From Candidatus Endomicrobiellum neotermitis (GTDB taxonomy: Bacteria > Elusimicrobiota > Endomicrobiia > Endomicrobiales > Endomicrobiaceae), in assembly GCA_031282355.1 (NCBI GenBank), contig JAITDW010000001.1, positions 178,893 to 242,892 of the forward strand: a stretch of DNA of 64,000 nt, written 5' to 3'. How positions within the stretch are numbered: position 1 is the first letter of the stretch; every line of letters begins with the position of its first letter. This document shows positions 51,119 to 61,817 of the stretch, in pieces. The position numbers and the translations under genes were made by a program. The notes below the pieces were generated by a model. That model searched no databases, had not been told where the DNA came from, and was given only the letters and a program-made list of their open reading frames with translations.

Positions 51119-52159
51119 ATGCGGCACGTAACGTTAGAGGTGTTAGAAAAAAGGAAAACTGAAATACTAAGCGCCGTTATACATCATCATATAAAAACAG
51201 CAAAACCTGTAGGTTCTGATGTCTTAACAAGAGAGTATGGTATATTGTTATCTTCAGCTGCAATTAGGAATTTAATGGCGGAACTTGAGGAAGATGGATA
51301 TTTAACACACCCTCACACATCTGCTGGACGTGTCCCTACAGATAGAGGTTATAGAGCTTATGTTAATGGTCTTCTTGAGCTGCAAGATCTTAACATCAGC
51401 GAAGATGAAAAGTTAAAAAAAGGATATGAACGAAGGTACAATGAGATAGAGCTTTTGCTTTCTGAAACTTCTCATATTTTGTCGATATTATCTAAATATA
51501 CTGGGTTTGTTATGGCACCTAGATTTCAATATGATGAAATAAAAAATATTGAGCTTATATCGATTTCAAATAAGGAGTTGTTAATTGTTCTAATTACTAG
51601 GAGTGGTATAATTAAACATAAAAAAATTGAAGTTTCACTTTCAAATAAACAGTTGAAAAAATTGAGATGTTTTTTGAATGGAAAATTAAAAGGTATTTCT
51701 GTCGCACAAGCAAATACTATAATTAATGCGAAAATAAAGTGTCTTAAGCATGATGATGATATAGATGATGTTTTAAGAATTGCAGAAAAGATAAGTTGTG
51801 TTTTTTACAATATACGTGACGATATTTATATAGACGGTATATCAAATATTACAACAGCTTCTAATTTTTGTGATTTTGAACCTATAAGATCATTTATGAA
51901 GTTTAATAAGGAAAAATTTGTAAGGATGGTAAATAAGGATTTTAATGATAATGGAATAAACATAAAAATAGGTTCTGAGAATACACTTAATGAACTTAAA
52001 AATTCAAGTATTGTAACAACAGTTTATAAAAGCAGTAACCACACTACAATAGGTATTTTGGGAATTATAGGACCTAAACGAATGGAATATGAAAAAATGA
52101 TATCGCTTGTAAATCATGTATCTGAAATGCTAAACAAATTTTTTGAAGATAAAAAATGA
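51119..52159 (+). CDS. hrcA: Heat-inducible transcription repressor HrcA
   Basis: RKTEILSAVIHHHIKTAKPVGSDVLTREYGILLSSAAIRNLMAELEEDGYLTHPHTSAGRVPTDRGYRAYV; GPKRMEYEKMISLV. Confidence 0.96.
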   Translation: MRHVTLEVLEKRKTEILSAVIHHHIKTAKPVGSDVLTREYGILLSSAAIRNLMAELEEDGYLTHPHTSAGRVPTDRGYRAYVNGLLELQDLNISEDEKLKKGYERRYNEIELLLSETSHILSILSKYTGFVMAPRFQYDEIKNIELISISNKELLIVLITRSGIIKHKKIEVSLSNKQLKKLRCFLNGKLKGISVAQANTIINAKIKCLKHDDDIDDVLRIAEKISCVFYNIRDDIYIDGISNITTASNFCDFEPIRSFMKFNKEKFVRMVNKDFNDNGINIKIGSENTLNELKNSSIVTTVYKSSNHTTIGILGIIGPKRMEYEKMISLVNHVSEMLNKFFEDKK

Positions 52160-52176
52160 TCTTGGAGGAATAAAAT

Positions 52177-52752
52177 TTGAAAAATACAAAACATGAACAT
52201 GAAATAAATGAAAATAACGATCAAAGCTACGATTGTGACAACAATAAAACTGAATATGATAAAATAGCTGAACTTAAAATTTTAAAGCAATCAATAGAAG
52301 AAAAAGATCAGCAAATACAGAATTATTATGATCAACTTTTAAGACTTAAAGCTGAATTCGAAAACTATAGGAGACGTTCTGAGAAAGAAAAAGAAGAATG
52401 TTTAAAATGGGGAAGAGAGAAAATTCTTTTGAAACAGCTTCTAATAAGTGATATTTTGGAACAAGCACTAAAAAGTGCGAAAGAAGCAAGTAACATAGAA
52501 AGTGTAGTTGTTGGAATTGAAATGCTAAACAAAGAATTTTCAAGAATGTTAAAAGAAGAAGGTGTCGAAGAAATACAGTGTGAAAAATTTGATCCAACTA
52601 TATGTGAAGCGTTGGAACAAATTGAAAGTGAAGCTGAAGATGGTAAAATTTTAGAAGTTTATCAAAAAGGCTATAAAATAAATGGTAATCTTATGAGGAC
52701 AGCTAAAGTTAAAGTAGCAAAAAACACAAAAATTAAAGAACAGTTATCATAG
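52177..52752 (+). CDS. grpE: Nucleotide exchange factor GrpE
   Basis: 191 aa; DQLLRLKAEFENYRRRSEKEKEE...VVGIEMLNKEFSRMLKEEGVEEI...VYQKGYKINGNLMRTAKVKVAK. Confidence 0.93.
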   Translation: MKNTKHEHEINENNDQSYDCDNNKTEYDKIAELKILKQSIEEKDQQIQNYYDQLLRLKAEFENYRRRSEKEKEECLKWGREKILLKQLLISDILEQALKSAKEASNIESVVVGIEMLNKEFSRMLKEEGVEEIQCEKFDPTICEALEQIESEAEDGKILEVYQKGYKINGNLMRTAKVKVAKNTKIKEQLS

Positions 52753-52879
52753 TGTTTAATATTGATTTTTATTAATGCAAAGCAACATATAGAAAATGCT
52801 ATTACAAGATGCAAAATTAAAAATATAGTTCGTATTTTTGTGTTTATTATATCCAAAAAAGTGTAGAGAGGAGGGAAAC

Positions 52880-54880
52880 ATGTCAAAAATTATCGGTATA
52901 GATTTAGGAACATCTAACTCTGCAGCTGCTGTTATGGAAGGTGGAAAAACAACTCTTATTCCTTCAGCTGAAGGAACAACATTAGGAGGTAAAGCATTTC
53001 CATCTTATGTAGCATTTACAAATGATGGTCAACTTCTAGTGGGTGAACCTGCAAGAAGGCAAGCAGTTACAAACCCTGAAGGAACAGTTAGTACTTTTAA
53101 AAGAAAAATGGGAGCAGATCACAAGTATAAATTGGGTAACAAAGAATTTACACCGCAACAACTTTCAGCATTTATTCTTCAAAAAATCAAGAAAGATGCA
53201 GAAGCATATTTAGGTGAAACAATAACAAAAGCTGTTATTACTGTTCCTGCGTATTTTAATGATGATCAGAGGCAAGCCACAAAAGACGCTGGGGCAATTG
53301 CTGGTCTTGAGGTTATAAGACTTGTAAATGAACCCACAGCAGCAGCACTTGCTTATGGAATAGATAAAGTGAAAAAAGAGCAAAAAATACTAGTTTTTGA
53401 TCTCGGCGGTGGAACTCTAGATGTAACAATTATGGAAATGGGTGCTGAAGGAACTTTTGAAGTCCTCTCGACTTCTGGTGACACACAACTCGGTGGGACA
53501 GATATGGATAATACATTAATTAACTACATATCCGAAGATTTTAAAAAAGTAAATGGAATAGATTTAAAAAAAGATAAAATGGCAATTCAACGTTTAAAAG
53601 AAGCTGCTGAAAAAGCTAAAATAGAATTGTCAAATGTTTTGGAGACTGATATTAATCTTCCGTTTATCACAGCAGATGCTTCAGGACCTAAGCACTTAAC
53701 CATGAAATTCACTAGGGCAACACTTGAAAACCTCGTGCGACCTACAGTAGAAAGATGTAAGGTATCTATTGACCAAGCAATAAAAGATGCAAAACTTACA
53801 GCCGAAACAATTACAAAAATAATTTTAGTTGGTGGACCTACAAGAATGCCTATAGTACAAAAATTTGTTGAAGACTATATAGGTAAAAAGCTAGAACGTG
53901 GGATAGATCCTATGGAGTGCGTGTGTTTTGGAGCAGCCGTTCAAGCAGCAGTACTAACTGGTGATGTGAAGGACATTCTTTTACTTGATGTTACACCACT
54001 TACCTTAGGACTTGAAACTATGGGTGGTGTAAGAACTATTTTAATGGACAGAAACACTACGATACCGGCAAAACGCTCACAAATATTTTCAACTGCAGCA
54101 GATAATCAACCAAGTGTTGAAATTAACGTACTTCAAGGTGAAAGACCTATGGCAAAAGATAATTTATCTCTTGGTAGATTTATGCTAGATGGGATACCTC
54201 CTGCACCACGTGGCATTCCACAAATTGAAGTTACATTTGACATAGATGCAAATGGTATTTTACATGTTTCTGCGAAAGATAAAGGAACAGGTAAAGAGCA
54301 GTCTATAAAAATATCATCATCTACAAAACTTTCAAAAGATGATATAGATAAATATGTAAAGGAAGCAGAACAATATGCTTCAGAAGATATAAAACGTAAA
54401 GAAGAAATTGAAGTTAGGAATGAAACAGATAACCTTGTTTATTCGGTTGAGAAAAGTTTAAAAGATCATGGTGATAAAATATCATCCAATGAAAGACTCA
54501 GTATAGAACAGGCGTTAACTTCTACAAAGGAAGCGTTAAAAGGAAATGATACAGCAACAATAAAATCAACAAAAGAAACGTTAGCAATGGCATCACATAA
54601 ACTCGCTGAGGCTGTATATAAATCTTCCCAAACGCGTACAGGAGATGAGTCTAAAGATTCAAAAGAAGGATCTCATAACAATAATGGTGCTCAACAAAAC
54701 AATGATGGTGAAAAAATCGTTGACGCAGAAGGTGTTGATGGAAACAAAAATAAAAAAATATTTAATTATTTATGTAATTTCATTTATTTTATGCTATGGC
54801 GTTCACATGTCGACAATATCTTTATGACAATAAAATTTGTCGACATGAGTATCTTTATTTTGATTATTTTATTTGTATGA
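52880..54880 (+). CDS. dnaK: Molecular chaperone DnaK with an anomalous hydrophobic C-terminal extension
   Basis: Start refined to [23 protein letters not shown]; full ATPase and SBD. After [16 protein letters not shown] the frame continues ~45 aa ([13 protein letters not shown]...FILIILFV). Confidence 0.95.
   Translation: MSKIIGIDLGTSNSAAAVMEGGKTTLIPSAEGTTLGGKAFPSYVAFTNDGQLLVGEPARRQAVTNPEGTVSTFKRKMGADHKYKLGNKEFTPQQLSAFILQKIKKDAEAYLGETITKAVITVPAYFNDDQRQATKDAGAIAGLEVIRLVNEPTAAALAYGIDKVKKEQKILVFDLGGGTLDVTIMEMGAEGTFEVLSTSGDTQLGGTDMDNTLINYISEDFKKVNGIDLKKDKMAIQRLKEAAEKAKIELSNVLETDINLPFITADASGPKHLTMKFTRATLENLVRPTVERCKVSIDQAIKDAKLTAETITKIILVGGPTRMPIVQKFVEDYIGKKLERGIDPMECVCFGAAVQAAVLTGDVKDILLLDVTPLTLGLETMGGVRTILMDRNTTIPAKRSQIFSTAADNQPSVEINVLQGERPMAKDNLSLGRFMLDGIPPAPRGIPQIEVTFDIDANGILHVSAKDKGTGKEQSIKISSSTKLSKDDIDKYVKEAEQYASEDIKRKEEIEVRNETDNLVYSVEKSLKDHGDKISSNERLSIEQALTSTKEALKGNDTATIKSTKETLAMASHKLAEAVYKSSQTRTGDESKDSKEGSHNNNGAQQNNDGEKIVDAEGVDGNKNKKIFNYLCNFIYFMLWRSHVDNIFMTIKFVDMSIFILIILFV
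54806..54847. repeat. Inverted repeat CATGTCGACAA-N20-TTGTCGACATG
   Basis: Perfect 11-bp arms 54806-54816 / 54837-54847, between the conserved end of DnaK and the start of dnaJ. Confidence 0.9.
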
Positions 54881-54893
54881 TACGAGGAATAAA

Positions 54894-56006
54894 ATGAAAC
54901 ATGATTATTATGAAATACTTGGAATTAATAAAGCTGCATCTGCAGATGAAATAAAATCTGCTTATAGAAAACTTGCTTTAAAATATCATCCAGATAAAAA
55001 TCCAGGAAACAAAGAATCTGAAGAGAAATTTAAAGCAATAAATGAGGCATATGAGGTACTTTCTGATGTAAAAAAAAGACAACAATACGATACCTTTGGA
55101 CAAGGTAATAATAATGGTAACTATACACAATATACTAGTGATTTTTCATCAAATATGGGAGATATCTTCGGAGATATTTTGGGTGATTTTTTTGGTGGTA
55201 GTTCTAATGGACGTAGCAGAACTTCACAAAAAAAACGCGGTGAAGATTTACGTTACGATGTAGAAGTTTCCTACCTTGATGCGATGAAAGGAAAGGAAAT
55301 ACCAATTGACATATTTAAGAAGGAAGTTTGTTCTATTTGTAATGGTAATGGTACTAGAGATGGAGCTTCTTTAAAACAATGTGTAAAGTGTGATGGTAAA
55401 GGTCAGATAAGATATACACAAGGTTTTTTTTCATTCAGTCAAGAATGCCAACAATGTAAAGGTAATGGGACTGTTATAAATAATCCATGTTCTGAATGTA
55501 AAGGTAAAGGAACTGTAAATAAAAGAAAAAGCATTAAAATTAAAATTCCTGCAGGAGTTGATGAAGGAGTATCCTTAAAAATCTCAGGTTCCGGCAATGC
55601 AGGTGCTAATGGATCTCCATCCGGTGATTTGTATATTGTAGTACACTTAAAGCAAACTGAAGGATTTAAGAAAAATGGGGATGACTTGCACACAGAAGTT
55701 ACTGTTTCTTTTTCACAAGCAGCAATGGGAATAGATTATAATGTGCCCGTTTTAGATGGATATGTAAAAGTAAAAATTCCGCCATCAACACAACCAGGTA
55801 CAGTTTTAAGGGTGCGTGAGCAGGGGTTTCCAAAACTTGGTAGAAAAAATAAAGGTGATCTTTACGTTAAAATAAATCTTTTTGTACCAAAGCATCTTAA
55901 TGACACACAGAAACAAGCACTTTTCGAATATGCTAAATCTATGGGAGAGATTCCAAAAGATGCTCGATATCAAAGTGATAATTTTTTTAGGAAAATTTTT
56001 AGATAA
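54894..56006 (+). CDS. dnaJ: Molecular chaperone DnaJ
   Basis: Start refined to [38 protein letters not shown]; four CxxCxGxG-type zinc motifs; C-terminal domain. Confidence 0.96.
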   Translation: MKHDYYEILGINKAASADEIKSAYRKLALKYHPDKNPGNKESEEKFKAINEAYEVLSDVKKRQQYDTFGQGNNNGNYTQYTSDFSSNMGDIFGDILGDFFGGSSNGRSRTSQKKRGEDLRYDVEVSYLDAMKGKEIPIDIFKKEVCSICNGNGTRDGASLKQCVKCDGKGQIRYTQGFFSFSQECQQCKGNGTVINNPCSECKGKGTVNKRKSIKIKIPAGVDEGVSLKISGSGNAGANGSPSGDLYIVVHLKQTEGFKKNGDDLHTEVTVSFSQAAMGIDYNVPVLDGYVKVKIPPSTQPGTVLRVREQGFPKLGRKNKGDLYVKINLFVPKHLNDTQKQALFEYAKSMGEIPKDARYQSDNFFRKIFR

Positions 56007-56060
56007 ACTTGTTAACAATTAATAACAAAGATGTGTAGATGAGATGAGAAGAAACCAGTT

Positions 56061-57611
56061 TTAGGATGTTAGATATTTGCGTTTTTTCAGTATGAAGTAC
56101 TGCTCTGTTATTGAAATAATACTATTAGTGAGCCAATAAAGCACAAGCCCAGAAGGGAATGACCAAAACATAAATGTGAAAACCACAGGCATTACATATG
56201 CTATTTTCTTTTGAGTAGGATCCGATGTTGTCGTATTCATTTTTTGTTGTAAAAACATTCCTATACCCATTATCAATGGAAGAAGATTAAATGTAAAAGA
56301 GCCTAAGTTTATAAATCGATCCGGTGCCGATAAATCTCTTATCCAAAAAATCCATTTTTCATTTCTAAGTTCATAAGTATTTCTTAACATTGTAAAAAAA
56401 GCCCAAAAAATAGGAAGTTGAAGGAGCATTGGTAGACATCCAGACAAAGGGTTAATTTTTTGAATTCTGTAAACATTCAACATTTCTATCTTAAGCCTTT
56501 GTGGATTATTTTTATACTTAGTTTGAATGTTTTTTATGATAGGTTGTATTTGTTTCATAGCAGCTGTAGATTTAAAACTTTTTAAAGTAAGAGGGAAAAC
56601 CAAAACTTGTATAATAGCAGTAAGTGCCACAATGGCCCACCCATAATTATTTGTTATCTTATGTAAAAATACTAACACAGTAAATGCAGATTTACCTAAA
56701 ATACCAAAAAATCCAAAATCAATAGTTTTTTCAAGACCTAATCCATACGTTTTCAAGTAACTATAGTCTTTAGGTCCAACATAAAAATTAACAGAGTAAT
56801 TTTTCTTATAGGTATCTTCTGGAAATTTTGCTTCAAGAACAATGGAATAAGGAGATTTTTTATCGAATCTTTTAGCAGTAATATTATTAAAATCCATTGG
56901 GTTATCAGGTATGAATGCAACAAGAAAATACCTATTATCTATAGCTACCCATTTATAGATAGAAGCAATATCAGAAATATTTTTAAGTTTTTTAAGCTTA
57001 TTCTGATTCATTCCAGAACACGCTAAAACTCTTGTCAACGAAGTATTTTCTTTTAGTTCTTTGTTATCAGTTCCTAACCCAGGACCCCATTCAACACACA
57101 CTGATGAAGGTAATGTTTCATTAAGTCTCTCAATACAAATATCTAAATTATGCATGTAAGAATCTGAAAAATTATACGTCTTTATAATTTTCCAGCCTTT
57201 TGGTGAAATATATTCAAAAACTACCTTTTTATCAGATACTGCAACAATATTATAAATTAATCCATGAAAGTTAGACATTACTGGAGCTGATTTTGAAAAA
57301 ACTAGATCAACCCATTTACCGTTTTTTTCTTTTATAGCCCAACTCAAAATAGATGCACCATCATTTGTTAAACTAACTCTATATTTTTTTGTTTTAATAA
57401 CTATTTGCTCGATTTCTTTATCTTTGCTTCTTACATTATTGTCAGTGGTTACGCTTTTATTAAATCCCTCATCACCAGCTTTATAAAAAGCTACATTACG
57501 TTGTTGTTCAAATTGTTGATATGGTTTGCCCGACGAAACAATAAAAAAGAACCAAACGAAAATTGTAAGAGCTGATAGAATTATGAATAAAATAGAATTT
57601 TTTTGTATCAT
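56061..57611 (-). CDS. yidC: Membrane protein insertase YidC
   Basis: 516 aa; periplasmic domain, then NYGWAIVALTAIIQVLVFPLTLKSFKSTAAMKQIQPIIKNIQTKYKNNPQRLKIEMLNVYRIQKINPLSGCLPMLLQLPIFWAFFTML. Confidence 0.96.
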   Translation of the reverse strand: MIQKNSILFIILSALTIFVWFFFIVSSGKPYQQFEQQRNVAFYKAGDEGFNKSVTTDNNVRSKDKEIEQIVIKTKKYRVSLTNDGASILSWAIKEKNGKWVDLVFSKSAPVMSNFHGLIYNIVAVSDKKVVFEYISPKGWKIIKTYNFSDSYMHNLDICIERLNETLPSSVCVEWGPGLGTDNKELKENTSLTRVLACSGMNQNKLKKLKNISDIASIYKWVAIDNRYFLVAFIPDNPMDFNNITAKRFDKKSPYSIVLEAKFPEDTYKKNYSVNFYVGPKDYSYLKTYGLGLEKTIDFGFFGILGKSAFTVLVFLHKITNNYGWAIVALTAIIQVLVFPLTLKSFKSTAAMKQIQPIIKNIQTKYKNNPQRLKIEMLNVYRIQKINPLSGCLPMLLQLPIFWAFFTMLRNTYELRNEKWIFWIRDLSAPDRFINLGSFTFNLLPLIMGIGMFLQQKMNTTTSDPTQKKIAYVMPVVFTFMFWSFPSGLVLYWLTNSIISITEQYFILKKRKYLTS

Positions 57612-57613
57612 CG

Positions 57614-57865
57614 CTATTTTTCCCTTTTAGTGTTGAACCTATATTTGTATAAAAACAAAGGATCAACTCCACCTACACATAAAGGATGACAGCGAATAAT
57701 CCTCTTGAAAAACAACAAAGATCCTTTCAATACCCCATGTATTTCTATCGCTTTATAAGCATAAGTTGAACATGTAGGTTGAAAGCGGCATGCAGATGGG
57801 ATGATACATCTAGAAAAACACTTGTAACATCTAATCAAAAATAACACTATACGTTGTAATATCAC
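57614..57865 (-). CDS. yidD: Membrane protein insertion efficiency factor YidD
   Basis: YKCFSRCIIPSACRFQPTCSTYAYKAIEIHGVLKGSLLFFKRIIRCHPLCVGGVDPL. Confidence 0.95.
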   Translation of the reverse strand: MILQRIVLFLIRCYKCFSRCIIPSACRFQPTCSTYAYKAIEIHGVLKGSLLFFKRIIRCHPLCVGGVDPLFLYKYRFNTKREK

Positions 57866-58239
57866 TTTATTTCAACCTCTAAGAAACACTCTGCGTTCTT
57901 TATTTCATCAAAAATAACATTCATCAAATTGTTATAATCTAAAAATACACTTCTAACTTTAGGTATAAAAACGAAATCAAACCCTGTTTTTAATAAATGC
58001 TTATTAATTCTAAAAATTTCTCTTAATTTTCTTTTTACTTTATTTCTTTCTACAGCCTTTCCAATTTTCCTTGATACAATAAGTCCTAACCTTCTTACAA
58101 GATGCTCGTCATTTCTTTTATGAATTAAAATTTTTATATATTTATTTTCAAACTTTTGTCCATTTTTAAATACCTGAATAAAATCCTTCTGAAGATGAAT
58201 CCTCTCAAAATAATTTAAAAAAAACCTTTTTTTTTTCAT
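57862..58239 (-). CDS. rnpA: Ribonuclease P protein component
   Basis: 125 aa; [27 protein letters not shown]; position between rpmH and yidD. Confidence 0.93.
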   Translation of the reverse strand: MKKKRFFLNYFERIHLQKDFIQVFKNGQKFENKYIKILIHKRNDEHLVRRLGLIVSRKIGKAVERNKVKRKLREIFRINKHLLKTGFDFVFIPKVRSVFLDYNNLMNVIFDEIKNAECFLEVEIK

Positions 58240-58370
58240 GCACTAAGTTTTTTACGATTTTTTCTTCTACGAGAACTTAAAATCCTTCTTCCGCCTGGTG
58301 TTGACATCCTTGCCATAAAACCCAATTTCTTTTTCTTTCTGTTCTTATTCGGCTGAAATGTTCTTTTCAT
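58236..58370 (-). CDS. rpmH: 50S ribosomal protein L34
   Basis: Hand translation: [44 protein letters not shown]; not in the ORF track (44 aa). ATGA overlap with the rnpA start. Confidence 0.95.
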   Translation of the reverse strand: MKRTFQPNKNRKKKKLGFMARMSTPGGRRILSSRRRKNRKKLSA

Positions 58371-58429
58371 TTTTTTATTTTAAATTCCTTCAAAATTCTA
58401 GTACGTAATTATAAAACTACACAGGTTGA

Positions 58430-58459
58430 ATTATATCTAAAAATCTATCTTACTGTCAA
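58430..58459 (-). promoter_or_regulatory. Sigma70-type promoter for rpmH-rnpA-yidD-yidC
   Basis: Minus strand TTGACA-N18-TATAAT, 60 bp upstream of the rpmH ATG. Confidence 0.75.
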
Positions 58460-58541
58460 TCACATATATAAATCGTAATTATATTTTACGATAAATAATG
58501 TTTCTACTTTTAATATTTTATGTGCTAAAATGTCAATCGTT

Positions 58542-59903
58542 ATGAGAAACATATTTATTCCTCAAAGGTATAAGTTAATAGTTGATAAGATTGCTGACAC
58601 AGCAAAGGAAACTGGTTTTGATGCATACATAGTTGGTGGATTTGTAAGAGATTTATTGATAAAAAGAGATCCGAAGGATTTAGATATAATGATGGTTTCT
58701 AACAAATCAAATGATAAAAATAAACTGATTGCTGGAATAATATTTTCAAAATTTTTAACAAATAAATATAAATTACATGATCCTATTAGTTTTGATAAAT
58801 TTGGAACTTCTAAAGTTTTTATAAATAATGAAGAAATAGAGTTTGTTATACCAAGAAAAGAATGTTATTCTAAACAATCAAGAAATCCATGTATACAACC
58901 TGCTTCTTTAGAAGAAGATGCACTAAGACGAGATTTTACTATAAATACCTTATTTTTAAGACTTAGTGATATGAGAATTTTAGATCTTACATCACGTGGA
59001 ATAGATGATATTAAAAATAAAATTATAAGAGTAAATAATGTTCAGAGTGCTGAAATAACATTTCAGCAAGATCCTTTAAGAATTTTAAGGGCTGTACGAC
59101 AAAGTTTACAACTTAATTTTACAATTGATTCTAAAACTTATACAGCAATGAAAGCTTCAGTATCACGTATAAATATTGTTTCGTATGAACGTATAAGAGA
59201 TGAAATGAATAAAATTTTAATTGAAAAAAAACCATCAAAAGCATTTAACATGATGGATGAAATCAACATATTGATCAAAATTTTTCCAGAACTTGCAGCA
59301 TTGAATACTTCAAAACGATGTAATCATATTGAAAATTTATTTATAAAAACTATGAAAATTTTAGATAAAGTAGAGAATAATTTAGTTTTAAGAGTATCGT
59401 CTTTACTATATAATATAGAGATATATAATCAACATAGAATATCAAATGATTTTACAAATATTAAAAATATTTTAAAAAGATTTACATATTCAAATCATTT
59501 TGAACAAAAAGTTGTATCAATTATACAAAACAGCATACGCTTTATAATGTATCCATCTGATTGGAATGATATTAACGTACGTAAATTCGTAAATGAATGC
59601 GGCATGGAATTTAATTTAATAATGAAATTTTTAAAAGCTTATTCTAGTATTGATGAAAAATATGAAAAATTTATTAAACTCAAAATGAAAATCAGATATT
59701 TAAAATCAAAAAATATGCTATACATTAAATCTGAACAATTAAATGGTACCGAAATGATAAAAATATTTAACATTCCTGCGGGTAAATGGATAAAAGAAGC
59801 TAAAAACAGATTAAAAACAGCTTATTTAGAAAAACCTAATATGACAAAAGAAGAAGCAGTAGATATAGTAAAGAAAATGCTTATTAACGAGCATTCTAAC
59901 TAA
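58542..59903 (+). CDS. tRNA nucleotidyltransferase (CCA-adding) / poly(A) polymerase family
   Basis: GFDAYIVGGFVRDLLIKRDPKDLDIMM, LEEDALRRDFTINTLFL, DPLRILRAVR. Confidence 0.92.
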   Translation: MRNIFIPQRYKLIVDKIADTAKETGFDAYIVGGFVRDLLIKRDPKDLDIMMVSNKSNDKNKLIAGIIFSKFLTNKYKLHDPISFDKFGTSKVFINNEEIEFVIPRKECYSKQSRNPCIQPASLEEDALRRDFTINTLFLRLSDMRILDLTSRGIDDIKNKIIRVNNVQSAEITFQQDPLRILRAVRQSLQLNFTIDSKTYTAMKASVSRINIVSYERIRDEMNKILIEKKPSKAFNMMDEINILIKIFPELAALNTSKRCNHIENLFIKTMKILDKVENNLVLRVSSLLYNIEIYNQHRISNDFTNIKNILKRFTYSNHFEQKVVSIIQNSIRFIMYPSDWNDINVRKFVNECGMEFNLIMKFLKAYSSIDEKYEKFIKLKMKIRYLKSKNMLYIKSEQLNGTEMIKIFNIPAGKWIKEAKNRLKTAYLEKPNMTKEEAVDIVKKMLINEHSN

Positions 59904-59982
59904 ATAATCTTAACCATTATTATTTCTTAGTTGTAATTTTTAATATTTTTTGAGTTTTGTTAATACAAAAAAACATTTTTAT

Positions 59983-61755
59983 TTATTCTATTCCAAATTT
60001 AATTTTGAGTTCAGCAAGACAATTTTTTAAATCTTGTGGTATTTTATTTTCGAATTTAGTATAGAATTCTTCTATCATTTTTATTTCTTGCACCCATTCC
60101 TCTTTATTAACATTAAATAATTTTGTCATTATTCGTTGTGATATATTCAAACCGTCAAGTTCTATGGCATTATTTTGTGGTAATAAACCTATTTCAGATT
60201 CTTTAAATCCTATTTTATTTTCAATTCTATCAATCATCCATTTTATAACTCTAAAATTATCTCTAAATCCAGGCCACATAAATTTTCCATATTTATCTTT
60301 TCTAAACCAGTTTACTATGAATATCTTAGGAGGATTTTTTATTTTTTTACCAATATCGATCCAATGTTGAAAATATTCTGCCATATTATATCCACAAAAT
60401 GGAAACATAGCCATTGGATCACGTCTTATATTACCTATACTACCGCTTGTAGCAGCAGTAGTTTCAGATCCCATTATTGAAGCAGAAAACACACCATTTT
60501 TCCAATCTTTTGCTTCACAGACAAGAGGAACCGTATCTCTTCTACGTCCACCAAAAATTATTCCTGAAATTGGAACACCATTAGGATCATTAAACATTTC
60601 AGAGAGTGTAGGACAATTATGAATTGAAACCGTAAATCTTGAATTTGGATGAGCAGCAGGACGATTATCAAAATCTTTATTATATTTTTTTCCTTGCCAA
60701 TCAATTATGTCTGATTGAAATTTTTCAGAAATACCTTCCCACCATGGGTTATTGTTACTGTCAATAGCAGTGTTTGTAAATAATGTTGGATAAAATTTAT
60801 TATTTTTAAGAGTTCTCATCATTATTGGATTCGTCTTAAAACTTGTGCCTGGAGCAACACCAAAAAAACCAGTTTCAGGGTTAATAGCATAAAGTCGTCC
60901 ATCATCTCCTATGTTAATCCAAGCAATATCATCTCCTATAGTCCATACTTTATATCCTTTGAGTACAGGTTCTAAAAGAGCGAAATTTGTTTTACCGCAT
61001 GCTGACGGAAAAGCACCAAGAAAATATGTTATTTTACCACTAGAAGATTGTACACCTATAATTGCCATATGTTCAGCAAGCCAACCTTCTTTATAACCTA
61101 AATATGAAGCTATTCTTAAAGAATAACATTTTTTCCCAAGCAAAGCATTGCCACCATATCCAGAACCAAAACTCATGACAAGATTTTCTTGTGGGAAATG
61201 CATAATAAACCGTCTGTCAGGGTTTACATCACCGATTGAATGGATGCCTTTAAAAAAATCAGATGAATTTCCAATCCTTGTAGTAACTTGACTACCAATT
61301 CTAGTCATAATTCTCATACTTAATGCGACATAAATCGAATCTGTTATTTGTATACAATTTTTAGCATATTTTGATTCAAATGTACCCATTATGAATGGAA
61401 TTACGTACATAGTTTTACCCTTCATTGATCCTTTAAAAAAGTTCATCATTTTTTTCTTAGCTTCATCCGGGTCCATCCAATTATTATTCGGACCAGCTTC
61501 TTCCTTTGAAGAAGTACACACAAAAGTCAAATGTTCAGTGCGTGCTACATCATTAGGATTAGAACGATGATAATATGAATTTGGATATTCCATAGCATTT
61601 AATTTTTTCAAAACTGGTTCGCCATTAATTTTCATTTTTTGTGCAATACTAACTAATTTTTTTGCTTCTTCAATAGATCCATCCATTATATATGTCTTGT
61701 TAGGCTGAAAAAGCTCTTGCATATTTTTTATAAATACATTCATTGTTGTTAACAT
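59983..61755 (-). CDS. pckG: Phosphoenolpyruvate carboxykinase (GTP)
   Basis: 590 aa; HNCPTLSEMF, GAFPSACGKTNFALLEP, GDDIAWINIG, NPWWEGI, GGRRRDTVPLVCEAKDWKNGVFSASIMGSETTAA. Confidence 0.97.
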   Translation of the reverse strand: MLTTMNVFIKNMQELFQPNKTYIMDGSIEEAKKLVSIAQKMKINGEPVLKKLNAMEYPNSYYHRSNPNDVARTEHLTFVCTSSKEEAGPNNNWMDPDEAKKKMMNFFKGSMKGKTMYVIPFIMGTFESKYAKNCIQITDSIYVALSMRIMTRIGSQVTTRIGNSSDFFKGIHSIGDVNPDRRFIMHFPQENLVMSFGSGYGGNALLGKKCYSLRIASYLGYKEGWLAEHMAIIGVQSSSGKITYFLGAFPSACGKTNFALLEPVLKGYKVWTIGDDIAWINIGDDGRLYAINPETGFFGVAPGTSFKTNPIMMRTLKNNKFYPTLFTNTAIDSNNNPWWEGISEKFQSDIIDWQGKKYNKDFDNRPAAHPNSRFTVSIHNCPTLSEMFNDPNGVPISGIIFGGRRRDTVPLVCEAKDWKNGVFSASIMGSETTAATSGSIGNIRRDPMAMFPFCGYNMAEYFQHWIDIGKKIKNPPKIFIVNWFRKDKYGKFMWPGFRDNFRVIKWMIDRIENKIGFKESEIGLLPQNNAIELDGLNISQRIMTKLFNVNKEEWVQEIKMIEEFYTKFENKIPQDLKNCLAELKIKFGIE

Positions 61756-61817
61756 TTACTCCACAACCCCCTTCAATATTAGAAATTTGTAAATATATAA
61801 GATAATTCATGAAATAC

